A DNA stretch of 64,000 bases, taken from positions 372,001 through 436,000 of the forward strand of contig CAYRIO010000001.1 of NCBI GenBank assembly GCA_964424355.1, given 5' to 3'. The translations under genes and the position numbers were made by a program. This DNA is from CAZEHS01 sp964424355 (GTDB lineage: Bacteria > Bacillota > Clostridia > Peptostreptococcales > Acidaminobacteraceae). Within the stretch, counting starts at the first letter, position 1; the number at the start of each line of letters is the position of its first letter. The notes under the pieces are model-generated. The model saw only the letters and a list, made by a program, of their open reading frames with translations. It did no database searches and was not told the origin of the DNA. Positions 53,546 to 63,078 of this stretch are shown in pieces.

Positions 53546-55618
53546 TCATACGCATAGTTTTTCGATGACGACGATACAGGTGCTGTCAGGCAGAGCCACA
53601 GGGTTCCTGAGTTCATCCCTGATTTCAATCAGCGGCATCAGGGAGGTGGCATACCCCTCCTGGAGATAATGCCTGAACTCCACAATACTGGCCCTTTCCC
53701 CCAGGGTAGAAGCGATAAACTCTTTGAAACCGCCGGGTGTGAAATACCCGAACTGCTCGTTTATCTCGTGGATGTAGGACTTTTCTCCCCAGGTATACGT
53801 ATACAGAAATTCCATGGCATCATTCACCGGCATCAGCACTTCGTTCTGCCCAACCACTGTATACCGGATTTCGCGCCCTTTGAAATCTCGGGCATACCGT
53901 TTCAGGAATTCCAGACCCTCTTCCGACAGGAACCGGATCATCCTCTTCTGTTCCTCCGGTTCTGTCATGATCCCGTCTCGGATAATGATCCGCCCTCCGG
54001 CTGGCAGGCTGTCGAAAGCACTTTTGAATGCTGCAGCCAACGTTTCATGGTTGAACTGTTTGCCGTTGTATTCAATATACGAGAATAATTCGTGGAGGAT
54101 GGAACAGAAAATGATGGTGTCCGCCTGCACTTGTTCAATGACGGTGTCCAGACACAGGGCATCGCCGTAAAGAACGTCCCACTTTCGATGTTCCAGCTGT
54201 TTCTTCCGTTTCAGGGCATCCAGTACGTTTTGAGCGATATCCACCCCGGTCACTTTTCTTTCAGGGAACCGCTCTTCAATCAGGTCCATCAGTGCGCCGC
54301 CGCCGGGGCCGATGTCGATGATGCTGTCCCCGGTGATGTAATCCAGAATCACACGCTTATGATCAATCGTCTGATTCATGGTCTGAAGGTAGGATTCCTC
54401 TTCGTAGAAACGGTCATATTTATCCTTGCGAAGCTCAAACAGATCGAAAAGCAGGATGATGGCACTTTCATAAAGCACATCGGACTTCTCCGCTTCCATG
54501 CAGAAATCGATGAGCTTCTCTCCAGCCGGCGAGAAGCGGAAGGTGAAGAATACGGTGTCATCCAGATCGGCATCCCAGGATACCTCCGCTGCCACATGGG
54601 GATTGTTTCGGAATCGGCCTGCCAGAATGTCTTCAAAGCTCAGAGACGACAGATATTTTTCAATGATCCGCTTCTTATACAGATTAACCCGTTTGCGGCC
54701 TTCATGCTGGTAGTAGATTGCCTTCATCAGACTCTCAAAGCTGATATGGCGGATGTGCTTATCACCCAGGCCACAGCGGATGATCAGAAGAATCTTGATG
54801 AATTCCTCAAAAGAAAAATCATACAGCGCCGCCTCCACATACCAGAGATCACCCTGGGCCAAGAGTGCAGTGATTCTTTCTGCGATTTGGGGATCAGCCA
54901 ACACTTTGGTGCATTCCGCATCAAAATTCTCTCCGTTGCGGATAGACACCGCTCTCAGTCGCTTGAGCCGATCCACCGTTATCATTTGTTCCGAGAATGA
55001 ACCCTTGAGCACCCGTTCGATTGTTTCTGCCACCGGCCTGCTGACTTCTGCCCAGATGTCTTGGTCCACAGCGCCGATGATACAGCTGTTCAATGCCATT
55101 AACACCGTTCTCAGATCCTCTTTGGAGATGATGCCGTCTTCAATCAGCTGAAAAATCGGCCTGCTGTCCGTCAGAGGCACCTCGCCCCGGAGATACTGGC
55201 CAATAAGGCCATGGGTCGCTATCAGGGTATGAATGATCCGAGTGTCGGCAGAATCCGGATCTTTCGCCATTTCCTTAAAAATCTGTGCCGATCCGATGTT
55301 ATGGGCAAAGAGATTGAAGCCCTTTTTCCGCCAGAGCGACCGCTGGTGAGCAAGTCCTCCTTTTGCCACTTCGGCCCACTTGAGGGTTTCTTCAGCCAGA
55401 GCCTGGTGGTAATGGCTCAAATGCTGATCCGCAAGGATCTGCAGTGTCCTTTCAACATACCCCAGAACATAGTTGATTCCCATTTTATCAAGGGAGTCAA
55501 GCCGCTCCAGGTTAATGTTCCTTTCCGGTGTGACCGCCAGATACATCAGCCATTTTTCGTGCCGTAATACATCCATCTCCCCACCTTTGAATCGTTCAAG
55601 AGCTTTTAATGCATGCAC
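53546..55618 (-). CDS. Large protein with C-terminal SAM-dependent methyltransferase domain
   Basis: About 690 residues. The C-terminal third is a Rossmann methyltransferase: motif I IIDIGPGGGALMDLI near residue 445, acidic VTGVDIAQNVL, and FCSILHELFSYIEYNG. The first 400 residues are helical and unrecognised (start KWLMYLAVTPERNINLERLD). The start is uncertain: GTG at 55618 is nine bases after AGAGG, TTG at 55624 overlaps it, and an ATG at 55576 follows AAGGTGG. First gene of the operon with the SPFH and NAD-kinase-like genes, with a strong promoter. Methyl acceptor unknown. Confidence 0.75.
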   Translation of the reverse strand: MHALKALERFKGGEMDVLRHEKWLMYLAVTPERNINLERLDSLDKMGINYVLGYVERTLQILADQHLSHYHQALAEETLKWAEVAKGGLAHQRSLWRKKGFNLFAHNIGSAQIFKEMAKDPDSADTRIIHTLIATHGLIGQYLRGEVPLTDSRPIFQLIEDGIISKEDLRTVLMALNSCIIGAVDQDIWAEVSRPVAETIERVLKGSFSEQMITVDRLKRLRAVSIRNGENFDAECTKVLADPQIAERITALLAQGDLWYVEAALYDFSFEEFIKILLIIRCGLGDKHIRHISFESLMKAIYYQHEGRKRVNLYKKRIIEKYLSSLSFEDILAGRFRNNPHVAAEVSWDADLDDTVFFTFRFSPAGEKLIDFCMEAEKSDVLYESAIILLFDLFELRKDKYDRFYEEESYLQTMNQTIDHKRVILDYITGDSIIDIGPGGGALMDLIEERFPERKVTGVDIAQNVLDALKRKKQLEHRKWDVLYGDALCLDTVIEQVQADTIIFCSILHELFSYIEYNGKQFNHETLAAAFKSAFDSLPAGGRIIIRDGIMTEPEEQKRMIRFLSEEGLEFLKRYARDFKGREIRYTVVGQNEVLMPVNDAMEFLYTYTWGEKSYIHEINEQFGYFTPGGFKEFIASTLGERASIVEFRHYLQEGYATSLMPLIEIRDELRNPVALPDSTCIVVIEKLCV

Positions 55619-55668
55619 CGTCAATCACCTCTCAATCACTGTGTTGTTATAATCTTTTTGATATTATC

Positions 55669-55698
55669 ATTATAATACTAATTGTTTCCATCTGTCAA
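55669..55698 (-). promoter_or_regulatory. Promoter of the methyltransferase/SPFH/NAD-kinase-like operon
   Basis: On the minus strand TTGACA (55693-55698), 18-base spacer, TATAAT (55669-55674). It is a near-perfect housekeeping promoter, starting just after the luxS terminator. Confidence 0.8.
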
Positions 55699-55713
55699 CC
55701 TGTTTCCAGCCAC

Positions 55714-55739
55714 AAAAAAAAGCAGACACCGTGTCTGCT
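55714..55739 (-). terminator. Terminator of luxS
   Basis: AGCAGACA (55721-55728), CCG loop, TGTCTGCT (55732-55739); T7 follows on the minus strand. Confidence 0.94.
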
Positions 55740-55749
55740 TCAATTCTTC

Positions 55750-56265
55750 TTAATGTGTATTGAAATCCTTCTCCCCTTCCCGTGTATAATCCGGGTAACG
55801 GAGGTTTTCGTCTTTCAGCTGCAGCAGCACTTCTTCGTAATACTTTTTCGCTTCAGCCTTTGCACCGGCCAGCTCGTGATCGGTATAGTTGCCGCAATCC
55901 TTTGGTGCTGCACCGGGGATTTCGCCTTCATATTCAGCAATGAACTTGAACATCTCCTGCATCATAGGAACCACGTCAACGGACTCAAGATCCCCTTTCA
56001 ATACCACATAGACCCCGGTGAAGCAGCCCATGGGCCCGAAATAAATCAGCATATCGGCGTAAACCGGATGATTGCGAAGGAATGTTGCCCCCAGATGCTC
56101 CAGGGTGTGCATCGCATTGGATTTGATGATTGTGTCGATATTGGGCCGTTTGAGGCGCACATCGAAAGTGGTGACGGTTTCAACACCGATATGGTCCTTA
56201 CGGGACACATAGATGCCACGCAGTAAGCGTTCGTGATCCACTTCAAAGCTAGGTATTTTTTTCAT
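55750..56265 (-). CDS. luxS: S-ribosylhomocysteine lyase
   Basis: Splits S-ribosylhomocysteine to homocysteine and DPD, the precursor of autoinducer-2, in the activated methyl cycle. 171 residues. Metal ligands H53 and H57 (HTLEH) and C124 (PKDCGNY); catalytic C81 in GPMGCFTG; E56 also present. A CCTCC-complement site lies before the ATG. It stands alone between terminators. The next operon contains a methyltransferase whose by-product feeds the LuxS cycle, but that link is general, not specific. Confidence 0.97.
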   Translation of the reverse strand: MKKIPSFEVDHERLLRGIYVSRKDHIGVETVTTFDVRLKRPNIDTIIKSNAMHTLEHLGATFLRNHPVYADMLIYFGPMGCFTGVYVVLKGDLESVDVVPMMQEMFKFIAEYEGEIPGAAPKDCGNYTDHELAGAKAEAKKYYEEVLLQLKDENLRYPDYTREGEKDFNTH

Positions 56266-56304
56266 AGAATCCTCCTGAATTGTGTCAATGGAATCAGTAT
56301 AGCA

Positions 56305-58809
56305 TTAACCTGCGGGGTGGTCACTTCGTTTTTTAAGAATTTCCACCGCAATCCGCACAATATCCGGGTCGAACTGTGTGCCGCTGCACCGGTTCAGTTC
56401 TGCAATAACCGCCTCCGTACTGACAGAGGCTTGGTAAGGGCGACCATGCTGCATCACATCCACCGAATCCGCTACGGAAATGATCCGGGCAATCAGGGGA
56501 ATTTCGTCCCCGACCAAGGATTTGGGATACCCCGTGCCGTCAAATTTTTCATGGTGCGACATGATCCCCAACGCGATATGGGAAAAGTCCTGCAGTGTGG
56601 ATGCGATACGGAATCCGATCTCCGGATGGTTCCGAACAATCTCCCATTCCGCTTCGCTGAGTTTTCCCGGCTTGTTCAGGATGCTGTCCGGTATAGCGAT
56701 TTTGCCGATATCGTGAAGATTGGCAAGCAGGATCACCTCGTCGATTTTTTCGGGCCCTAGACCCAACTGATGGACAATAGCGGTTCCCAGGTCGGCAATG
56801 CGTTTAGAGTGCTCAAAGGTTTCGATTGATTTGTCGTTCAGGGTCTTTTGAATCGTCGTTAAAATGCTGGAACGGGCACTCTCCGATTCAGTGATCTTGT
56901 TCCGGTACATCCGCTCTTCAGCGGTTTTTACCAGTATTGAAAGTTCCTCATCCATATCCGTACGGACAGCATAGCCCAGTGCCATATTGAGCAGGATCGG
57001 CCCCACTTGCTCCTTGCTGCAGTCCTGTTTGATCTTATCATAGATCCGTTCGGCAATGATCTCATCGGAATTCGGCAGCAGGAGGGCAAACTCGTCGCCT
57101 CCCCAGCGGCAGATGATATCAGTTTTCCGACAGGCTTTCCGAAGAACCTTGGCAGTTGCCGTGAGGAGCAGATCCCCTTCCGGATGACCGAATGTATCAT
57201 TGGTAAGCTTCAAACCATTGATGTCACCTATCATCACAGTAATGGGGGCGAATTCCGGGTAATCGAATTCCTTCAGCATTTTTTCAAAATAGCGGCGATT
57301 GAACAGACCCGTCAGCTTGTCATGATAGCTGAGGAAGCGGAGCTCGTCCTCCAGACGCTTTTGACGATCGATATTGGTTATCAGGCCAGAGACAATGGCA
57401 ATGGTGCCATCGGGGTTTTCTGCAATAACATCCCCGGTAATCAGGTACCAGTGATATTTACCTGAACTGCCTTTGATCCGACTTTCCAGATTTATCGATT
57501 CTGCGGTTTCAAGGGTTAATCGATCCATGATTGCAAGCAGCTGTTTCAGATCATCCGGGTGCACGTGCTCTTCAAAACGGGCGAAGGGAAATACTTTCTC
57601 TGGAAAAACCTTTCCCAGAAGGTTGTAGGCATACTCATCCACTAGAACAGAACGATCCTCGGCACGGTACTCCCATATCCCCGATTTAGAAGCTTCCAGG
57701 GCCTGCTTGATCCGTTTTTCGCTGAGCTTTATCTTCTGAGCATCTGATTCGATCCGGTTCAGCATCAGGTCGGTCTTTTGTACAAGGGTCCCCACCTCGG
57801 AATTGGCGCTGCCAGCCAGGGCCTTATCCTCTGCCAGACGCAGCGAAGACAATTCCTCCAGATTGACCCGCCCTAGAAAACGCCCGATATGTTCGATCGG
57901 GATGATCACGTATCGCCTGAGAAGGCTTGCATTCAGGAAAGCTACCAGAATTGTTAACGCAATCAGTTGCACAACAAAGAAGCCAAGAATCTCCTTCGCC
58001 TGTTGGCTGAGCACCCGCTCCTTGGTAATGGTCAGGGTTGCCGCTGGAGATCCGCTGATATCCAGAAGGTTGGTGATGATGCGAATGGTTTTATCAAATA
58101 CATCATACTGATATTCCTCTGATCCAGTCACCCTATTGTTCACCGTCATCCGTTCGAACGGCGCATTGTAATCCTTCACCGGTCGAATGCTCAGCGTAGA
58201 ATCCAGAACAGACTGAAAATCTACCATTTCAGCCGAATCGATAATCCTGACAAAAACCAGTGTTCCCTGGGATGGGGCCTCCGCAGAAGAATCACTGATG
58301 CCATAGGAACTGACCAGAGCAACCTGCCCCTTATTGACAATCATCTGATTGATTGCGGTTCTGGGATCCTTGCGATTGGTGAATAAGCCCAGATATTTTG
58401 AGACGAACTCCCTTTTATATCCGGTAGGCATGGGGCCGATGGTGCCGGTATCAGCATTGAATTGGAAGGCCGCCTGGACTTGCCGCTCTTTGTCAAACAT
58501 CAGAACGTAGTCCACCTTCAGCATTGAAAATGTTGACACCATGAAATTTTCGCTGATATAGGGGGAATTCTCTCCCTGCATGTATTCGTAGGTGTCGTCC
58601 CAAAGGGCCCAATCCGCTGTGGTGCCGGAAAGAGCATTGAGCTCCTGCTGGAGCAGATTCAAGACTCGGACAGACTCCTGGCGGAGCAGCTGTTTTTCAA
58701 TATTTTCAGTGGTGCCCAGCAAAATATTCCGGGTAATGAGATAACTGCCCAGGAACAGGAATGCCGAACCCAGTATAAGGATCAGAGTGGATTTCCAACG
58801 AAGTTTCAT
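56305..58809 (-). CDS. CHASE4-PAS-GGDEF-HD-GYP cyclic-di-GMP protein
   Basis: 834 residues in order: membrane segment (8-28), extracytoplasmic CHASE4 domain (about 50-260, ADWALWDDTYEYM), second membrane segment (about 270-292), HAMP-like linker, PAS (about 365-485), GGDEF (about 500-660) with RWGGDEF intact and an RxxD inhibition site (RKTD) five residues before GGDEF, and HD-GYP (about 670-830) with HDIGKIA and HHEKFDGTGYP. Both synthesis and breakdown of cyclic-di-GMP look possible. AGAGGA precedes the ATG. Single-gene unit. Confidence 0.93.
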   Translation of the reverse strand: MKLRWKSTLILILGSAFLFLGSYLITRNILLGTTENIEKQLLRQESVRVLNLLQQELNALSGTTADWALWDDTYEYMQGENSPYISENFMVSTFSMLKVDYVLMFDKERQVQAAFQFNADTGTIGPMPTGYKREFVSKYLGLFTNRKDPRTAINQMIVNKGQVALVSSYGISDSSAEAPSQGTLVFVRIIDSAEMVDFQSVLDSTLSIRPVKDYNAPFERMTVNNRVTGSEEYQYDVFDKTIRIITNLLDISGSPAATLTITKERVLSQQAKEILGFFVVQLIALTILVAFLNASLLRRYVIIPIEHIGRFLGRVNLEELSSLRLAEDKALAGSANSEVGTLVQKTDLMLNRIESDAQKIKLSEKRIKQALEASKSGIWEYRAEDRSVLVDEYAYNLLGKVFPEKVFPFARFEEHVHPDDLKQLLAIMDRLTLETAESINLESRIKGSSGKYHWYLITGDVIAENPDGTIAIVSGLITNIDRQKRLEDELRFLSYHDKLTGLFNRRYFEKMLKEFDYPEFAPITVMIGDINGLKLTNDTFGHPEGDLLLTATAKVLRKACRKTDIICRWGGDEFALLLPNSDEIIAERIYDKIKQDCSKEQVGPILLNMALGYAVRTDMDEELSILVKTAEERMYRNKITESESARSSILTTIQKTLNDKSIETFEHSKRIADLGTAIVHQLGLGPEKIDEVILLANLHDIGKIAIPDSILNKPGKLSEAEWEIVRNHPEIGFRIASTLQDFSHIALGIMSHHEKFDGTGYPKSLVGDEIPLIARIISVADSVDVMQHGRPYQASVSTEAVIAELNRCSGTQFDPDIVRIAVEILKKRSDHPAG

Positions 58810-58899
58810 ATGCTTTCCTCTTATAATGAACGTCTGTGGACATTATAGCACACCCGTTGGTTTTGAAGCCATCCGCTGACACGTTGTTTTTTCCCAAAT

Positions 58900-59790
58900 C
58901 TAATCCTCGGTTCCCATCAGAACCCCTGAACCGGAGATGACATCGAACAGCTCCTCATCAATGGAGGCCTGACGGATATGCTGGAAGGATCGGTTCAGAT
59001 CATCCAGCAGTTCGCCAATGTTCTTTTCTGCCCGCTGCATGGCGGCCAAACGGCTGGCATTCTCACTGGCCAGGGATTCTGCACAGGAGCGGTACAACGA
59101 AATGAACAGATGCTCCCGGATCAGGGCCCGAAGGGTTTCCTCCAGGGGGCCAACCACCTCCGGCAGATTTTGGGCAGGCCACCGGATCTGCGACAGCGTG
59201 CGCTGCCACTGGGCATCCAAGGGGAGCAACCGCTGGATGACCGGTTCAAAAATCACCCCTGGAGCCGGACGATTATGAAAGATGTAAAAGTGACGCAGCG
59301 CCTCGCCTCTACTATGCATTTCGCACTCTATCAGAATCTGACCCACCAGCTGTGTAATGGCGTTCACTGAATTGGGCACATCAAAAAGACCTGCCGGAGA
59401 CAGATCCATATCATCCAACCGGGAATGAATCCGTTCACCGACGGCCCAGATCACCTTTTTTCCAGTCATGCCAGCCAATGTATCGGATGCGAATCCCGCC
59501 AGTACATCGTTGAATTGACCCACCAGCCCCTGGTCGGACCCAAATACAACGGCATGAATCAGCGGACTGCCGACTTGCCCTTCATCCTCAACGACGGGTA
59601 CGGCGGCAAACTCACGAAAGCACACTGAAAGCCCCAGCTCCAGTGCCCGGGCATATTCATCCAGTGATCTGACGGCGTTTTCATATTGTCCGATATTGGC
59701 GGCAGCCAGAATCTTCATGGTGGTGACGACGGATTCCAGATTTCCGGCCCCGTGTATCTTGTGGCGCATGCTCTCTAGGGAATCACTCAT
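58900..59790 (-). CDS. atpG: N-type ATPase gamma subunit
   Basis: Central stalk of the rotary ATPase, 296 residues. The N-terminal and C-terminal helices that form the coiled coil are visible (MRHKIHGAGNLESVVTTMKILAAANI; SLASENASRLAAMQRAEKNI in part), with VVFGSDQGLVGQFN in the Rossmann part. The sequence is far from housekeeping F-type gamma, as expected for N-ATPases. Start is the ATG at 59790 with GGGAGG upstream; it overlaps atpA by eight bases. Last gene of the operon. Confidence 0.9.
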   Translation of the reverse strand: MSDSLESMRHKIHGAGNLESVVTTMKILAAANIGQYENAVRSLDEYARALELGLSVCFREFAAVPVVEDEGQVGSPLIHAVVFGSDQGLVGQFNDVLAGFASDTLAGMTGKKVIWAVGERIHSRLDDMDLSPAGLFDVPNSVNAITQLVGQILIECEMHSRGEALRHFYIFHNRPAPGVIFEPVIQRLLPLDAQWQRTLSQIRWPAQNLPEVVGPLEETLRALIREHLFISLYRSCAESLASENASRLAAMQRAEKNIGELLDDLNRSFQHIRQASIDEELFDVISGSGVLMGTED

Positions 59791-61318
59791 AATCCCTCCC
59801 AAAAGATGCCAGGGCATCGACCGCAACCTGGAGAATGGTCTGCCGGTCGGCTTCGCTGAGGACCTCTGTCATGGAGAAGCGTTTGATAACGGCTTCGGGC
59901 AGTTTGGAAAGGGCGGCCATGCAAACGGTTTTTTCCGCGTCCTTCATTTTATGAAGGGGGATGGTGTCAAAAATACCGCTGGTCAAGGCCAACAATACCG
60001 TTAATTGCTCGGGTACCGATACCGGTTCCGATTCAGATTGCTTCAGACAGGCCCGGATTCGGCGCCCATGTTCAATGACCTGGTGCGTCCGTTCATCCAG
60101 GCGGGTTCCGAACCGTGCAAATGATTCCAGTTCTTCGAATTGGGAATAGGCCAGCTTAAGGTCGCCGGTTACCGCCCGATAGGCCGTGAGCTGCGCTTTC
60201 CCTCCCACACGGGAAACAGACCGTCCGATATCCACGGCAGGCAGAACCCCCAGCTCAAAAAGGGTTGGCGACAGGTAAATCTGTCCATCGGTGATGGAGA
60301 TCAGATTGGTGGGGATATACGCGGCAATGTTCTGCTCCTCCGTTTCAATGATTGGCAGCGCTGTGAGGGACCCACCGCCTAGATGCTCCCGCAGATGGGT
60401 GGCCCGTTCCAGGAGTCGTGAGTGGATGTAGAATATATCTCCGGGAAAAGCTTCCCGCCCGGGAGGCCGACGCAGCAGTAATGATATTTCCCGGTATGCC
60501 CGGGCGTGATGGGTCAAATCATCATAGACAATCAGGACATCCCGACCCTTCTCCATGAAGTGTTCAGCAATGCTGGTCGCAGCATAGGGAGCGATGTAGT
60601 TGAGCCCGGGCTGATCGCTTCCCTCCGTGACCACAACAACGGTGTATGCCATGGCTCCCTTTTGCCGCAGTTCAGCAATGACCCGGGCAACTGTGGAAGC
60701 GCGCTGCCCGATCGCACAATAGACGCAAAGCACATTTTGATCCCGTTGGTTCAGGATCGTGTCAATGACGATGGTGGTCTTTCCAGTCTGGCGATCCCCC
60801 AGAATCAGTTCCCGTTGGCCCCTGCCCACGGGGATGATGGCATCAAGGACCTTGATGCCGGTCTGGAGCGGGGTATTGACCGGTGCGCGGTCCATGATGG
60901 GCGGCGCCTGCCGCTCGATGGGAAGCCGCTGACTGAAAACAAGCCGTGCGTTACCATCCAGCGGTTTCCCCAGGGGGTTGATCACACGGCCTAAAAGCGT
61001 ATCCCCTACGGGCACATCAATGACACGGCCAGTCCGTTCAACCCAATCTCCCGACCGAAGATGCGAGTATTCTCCCAACAGGACAACGCCGATCTCATCT
61101 TCATCCACACTGAAAGCAATTCCCAGCAAATCACCTGGAAAGCGCACCAATTCTTCATAGCCAACGCCAGGGAGGCCTGAAACCTTGGCGATTCCGGTGG
61201 ACACTGTTTTAACCACGCCAACCTCGCGAAGAGCTAGGGGTGCGCTGGGAGCTTTCCGCGCCTCGCCCAGTCCTGCAAAGGCATCTTCAAGAATGCGGCC
61301 GATATCAAGAGGTTCCAT
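59783..61318 (-). CDS. atpA: N-type ATPase alpha subunit
   Basis: Non-catalytic nucleotide-binding subunit of F1, 511 residues. Walker A GDRQTGKT near residue 172, then VYCAIGQR and GEYSHLRSGDWVERTGR in the N-terminal barrel region. The signature PAVDIGRSVSRVGG lies near residue 350. GGGAGG precedes the ATG. Overlaps atpF by 14 bases. The operon order, not this sequence alone, marks it as N-type. Confidence 0.96.
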   Translation of the reverse strand: MEPLDIGRILEDAFAGLGEARKAPSAPLALREVGVVKTVSTGIAKVSGLPGVGYEELVRFPGDLLGIAFSVDEDEIGVVLLGEYSHLRSGDWVERTGRVIDVPVGDTLLGRVINPLGKPLDGNARLVFSQRLPIERQAPPIMDRAPVNTPLQTGIKVLDAIIPVGRGQRELILGDRQTGKTTIVIDTILNQRDQNVLCVYCAIGQRASTVARVIAELRQKGAMAYTVVVVTEGSDQPGLNYIAPYAATSIAEHFMEKGRDVLIVYDDLTHHARAYREISLLLRRPPGREAFPGDIFYIHSRLLERATHLREHLGGGSLTALPIIETEEQNIAAYIPTNLISITDGQIYLSPTLFELGVLPAVDIGRSVSRVGGKAQLTAYRAVTGDLKLAYSQFEELESFARFGTRLDERTHQVIEHGRRIRACLKQSESEPVSVPEQLTVLLALTSGIFDTIPLHKMKDAEKTVCMAALSKLPEAVIKRFSMTEVLSEADRQTILQVAVDALASFGRDYE

Positions 61319-62108
61319 GTCCGGCGCCTCCCTCTGGGTGCACCGGGCGGGCCCGATCCCGAATGATTTTCCCGGCGGACTTTCCTGCGGTTGTCAGTGT
61401 ATCGGTCACACTCCACGGCACCTTGTACCCATTGGTTACCAATTCAATGCCACCGATGAGGGCTTTCGATACTTCAAAATGCACGGCCGTGTCTATGCCG
61501 AACGTATCCGTGACAATGGTCTGGATCGCTTCCTGCTGTTCCGGCGGAAGTTCAAAAGCGCTGCGCAGGATCACGGGTTTGGGGGATGAATGGAATGATT
61601 GGACCAATTTTTCTGTTTCCGTGGGATCCATCCCTTTAATCTGCCTGATGAACGCTTCCGTCATCTGAACCTCCAAACTCACAGAAGCAAGATCTTCTAA
61701 AACCTTCCGAGTCATTGCGAATACTTCATCCTGTGTTCTTTGAACGATTTCCTGTTGAAGGCCGCGTTCTTCCTCCACCAGGGATTCCTGGCGTTTTGCG
61801 CGCAGCGCCTCGTATTCCTGGGCAACTGAATCCATGAGAACCTGCTTCTCGGTACGCACTTCCTCCAATACGGTGTGCATCAGCGTGTCCCTCTCCTGAT
61901 CAAACGCTTTATTCTTCTGCTGAAAAAGGGCACGCTGTTCCTCAGCCTCAGCATTCCGCTCCGCCGCTTCATTGATCTGAGCATTGATGAGCCGTTCCCG
62001 TTCATCAATGGCATTCAGAATCGGCTTGTAGAGAAAATGCTTCAGAAACCATACCAAGATGAGGAAGTTGATGATCTGAGCAACCACCGTGAACCAGTCT
62101 ATCAACAT
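61305..62108 (-). CDS. atpF: N-type ATPase b subunit with delta-like C-terminus
   Basis: Peripheral stalk, 267 residues. One N-terminal membrane segment (about 8-28, VAQIINFLILVWFLKHFLYK), then a long coiled coil (30-160). The C-terminal 100 residues (VILRSAFELPPEQQEAIQTI, then SKALIGGIELVTNGYKV) resemble the conserved end of the F-type delta subunit. No separate delta gene is present, which fits N-ATPases. AGGAGG precedes the ATG. Confidence 0.9.
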   Translation of the reverse strand: MLIDWFTVVAQIINFLILVWFLKHFLYKPILNAIDERERLINAQINEAAERNAEAEEQRALFQQKNKAFDQERDTLMHTVLEEVRTEKQVLMDSVAQEYEALRAKRQESLVEEERGLQQEIVQRTQDEVFAMTRKVLEDLASVSLEVQMTEAFIRQIKGMDPTETEKLVQSFHSSPKPVILRSAFELPPEQQEAIQTIVTDTFGIDTAVHFEVSKALIGGIELVTNGYKVPWSVTDTLTTAGKSAGKIIRDRARPVHPEGGAGHGTS

Positions 62109-62120
62109 GGGGTATCCTCC

Positions 62121-62390
62121 TCACTTTGCAATGACATGGGTCCAGAATGGATTGGCAAAGATCAGGATCATGGAGATGACAAAACAATAGATTGCCAGGG
62201 ATTCTACCATGGCCAACCCCACGAACAGGGTCCGGGTGATGGTGGCCGATGCGTCCGGCTGCTGTGCGAGAGAGCTGAGGGCGGTTGAAATCGCCTTTCC
62301 TTCTCCAATGGCAGGGCCCAGGCATCCGACAGCCGTTGTGAGCCCTGCGGTAACAATTGAAACAATCGCGATAATCGTCGTTGTATCCAT
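62121..62390 (-). CDS. atpE: N-type ATPase c subunit (rotor ring)
   Basis: 89-residue hairpin of two membrane helices. Helix 1 has GPAIGEGKA with E30; helix 2 has VESLAIY with E63, S64 and Y68. The ES...Y pattern is that of sodium-binding rings, and E30 takes the place of the Gln seen in classical sodium c subunits, giving two carboxylates per subunit as in other N-ATPases. The start ATG 62390 has GAGGAGG upstream; the longer frame is an overlap into atpB. Ion specificity is not settled by sequence. Confidence 0.93.
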   Translation of the reverse strand: MDTTTIIAIVSIVTAGLTTAVGCLGPAIGEGKAISTALSSLAQQPDASATITRTLFVGLAMVESLAIYCFVISMILIFANPFWTHVIAK

Positions 62391-62406
62391 AATTGCCTCC
62401 TCCGGA

Positions 62407-63078
62407 TCAGCCCTCCCGGGACAGGGTTGCGCCTGCGATGAAAACCGTTGCCAGAATACTGAATATATATGCCTGAACCATCCCAATCAAGAGTCCCAGT
62501 ATGTTCATCACGGTCGGAAAAAAAAGAGGGGTGATTGTCAGCAGGATGCCTACGGTGATCTCCCCGCTCATCATATTGCCGAAAAGTCGGACTGCCAAGG
62601 CCAAAGCCCGGGTGAATTCACTGATGATATTGAAGGGCAGCATGATGAATGTCGGTTCCAGATAAGATTTCAAGTAAGCGCCGATCCCGCTCTCAAGAAT
62701 ACCGAAGAAAGGTACCGCGATGAATACGCAGATCGCCAGGGCTGTTGTTGTGGAAAGGGAGCTGGTTGGAACAGCATATCCCGGGATGATGGCACAGATG
62801 CTGGCACTGGCAACAAACAGGAACAGGGTTCCGATAAAGCTGATGTATTTTTCAGGCCGACGCAGTCCCACCTCCTGCAGCTGATTCCGGATTGCCAGAA
62901 TGATGATCTCCAGTGCGGACTGCCACCGCGAGATGTTCACACCGGTACTGAGCCGCCGGGTGATCAGGGAGGCGCCGATAATGAGCAGCAGCATCAGTGC
63001 CCAGGTGTTGACGATGGTCGCGTTAATCTGGAAAAAACCAGATTGCCAGTAAATCAGATGATCAGGACTTAGTCTCAT
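62407..63078 (-). CDS. atpB: N-type ATPase a subunit
   Basis: Stator channel subunit, 223 residues, about five or six membrane helices. The essential arginine is in LALAVRLFGNMMSGEI near residue 155. A C-terminal helix pair (NILGLLIGMVQAYIFSILAT) follows. Start ATG 63078 with AGGAGG upstream; it overlaps atpR by 17 bases. The shorter length and position after atpR fit the N-type. Confidence 0.92.
   Translation of the reverse strand: MRLSPDHLIYWQSGFFQINATIVNTWALMLLLIIGASLITRRLSTGVNISRWQSALEIIILAIRNQLQEVGLRRPEKYISFIGTLFLFVASASICAIIPGYAVPTSSLSTTTALAICVFIAVPFFGILESGIGAYLKSYLEPTFIMLPFNIISEFTRALALAVRLFGNMMSGEITVGILLTITPLFFPTVMNILGLLIGMVQAYIFSILATVFIAGATLSREG

Noticed and set aside
58855..58899. 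Terminator at the end of the ATPase operon
   Set aside because: A T6 run is present on the plus strand but I found no convincing stem on the minus strand next to atpG.
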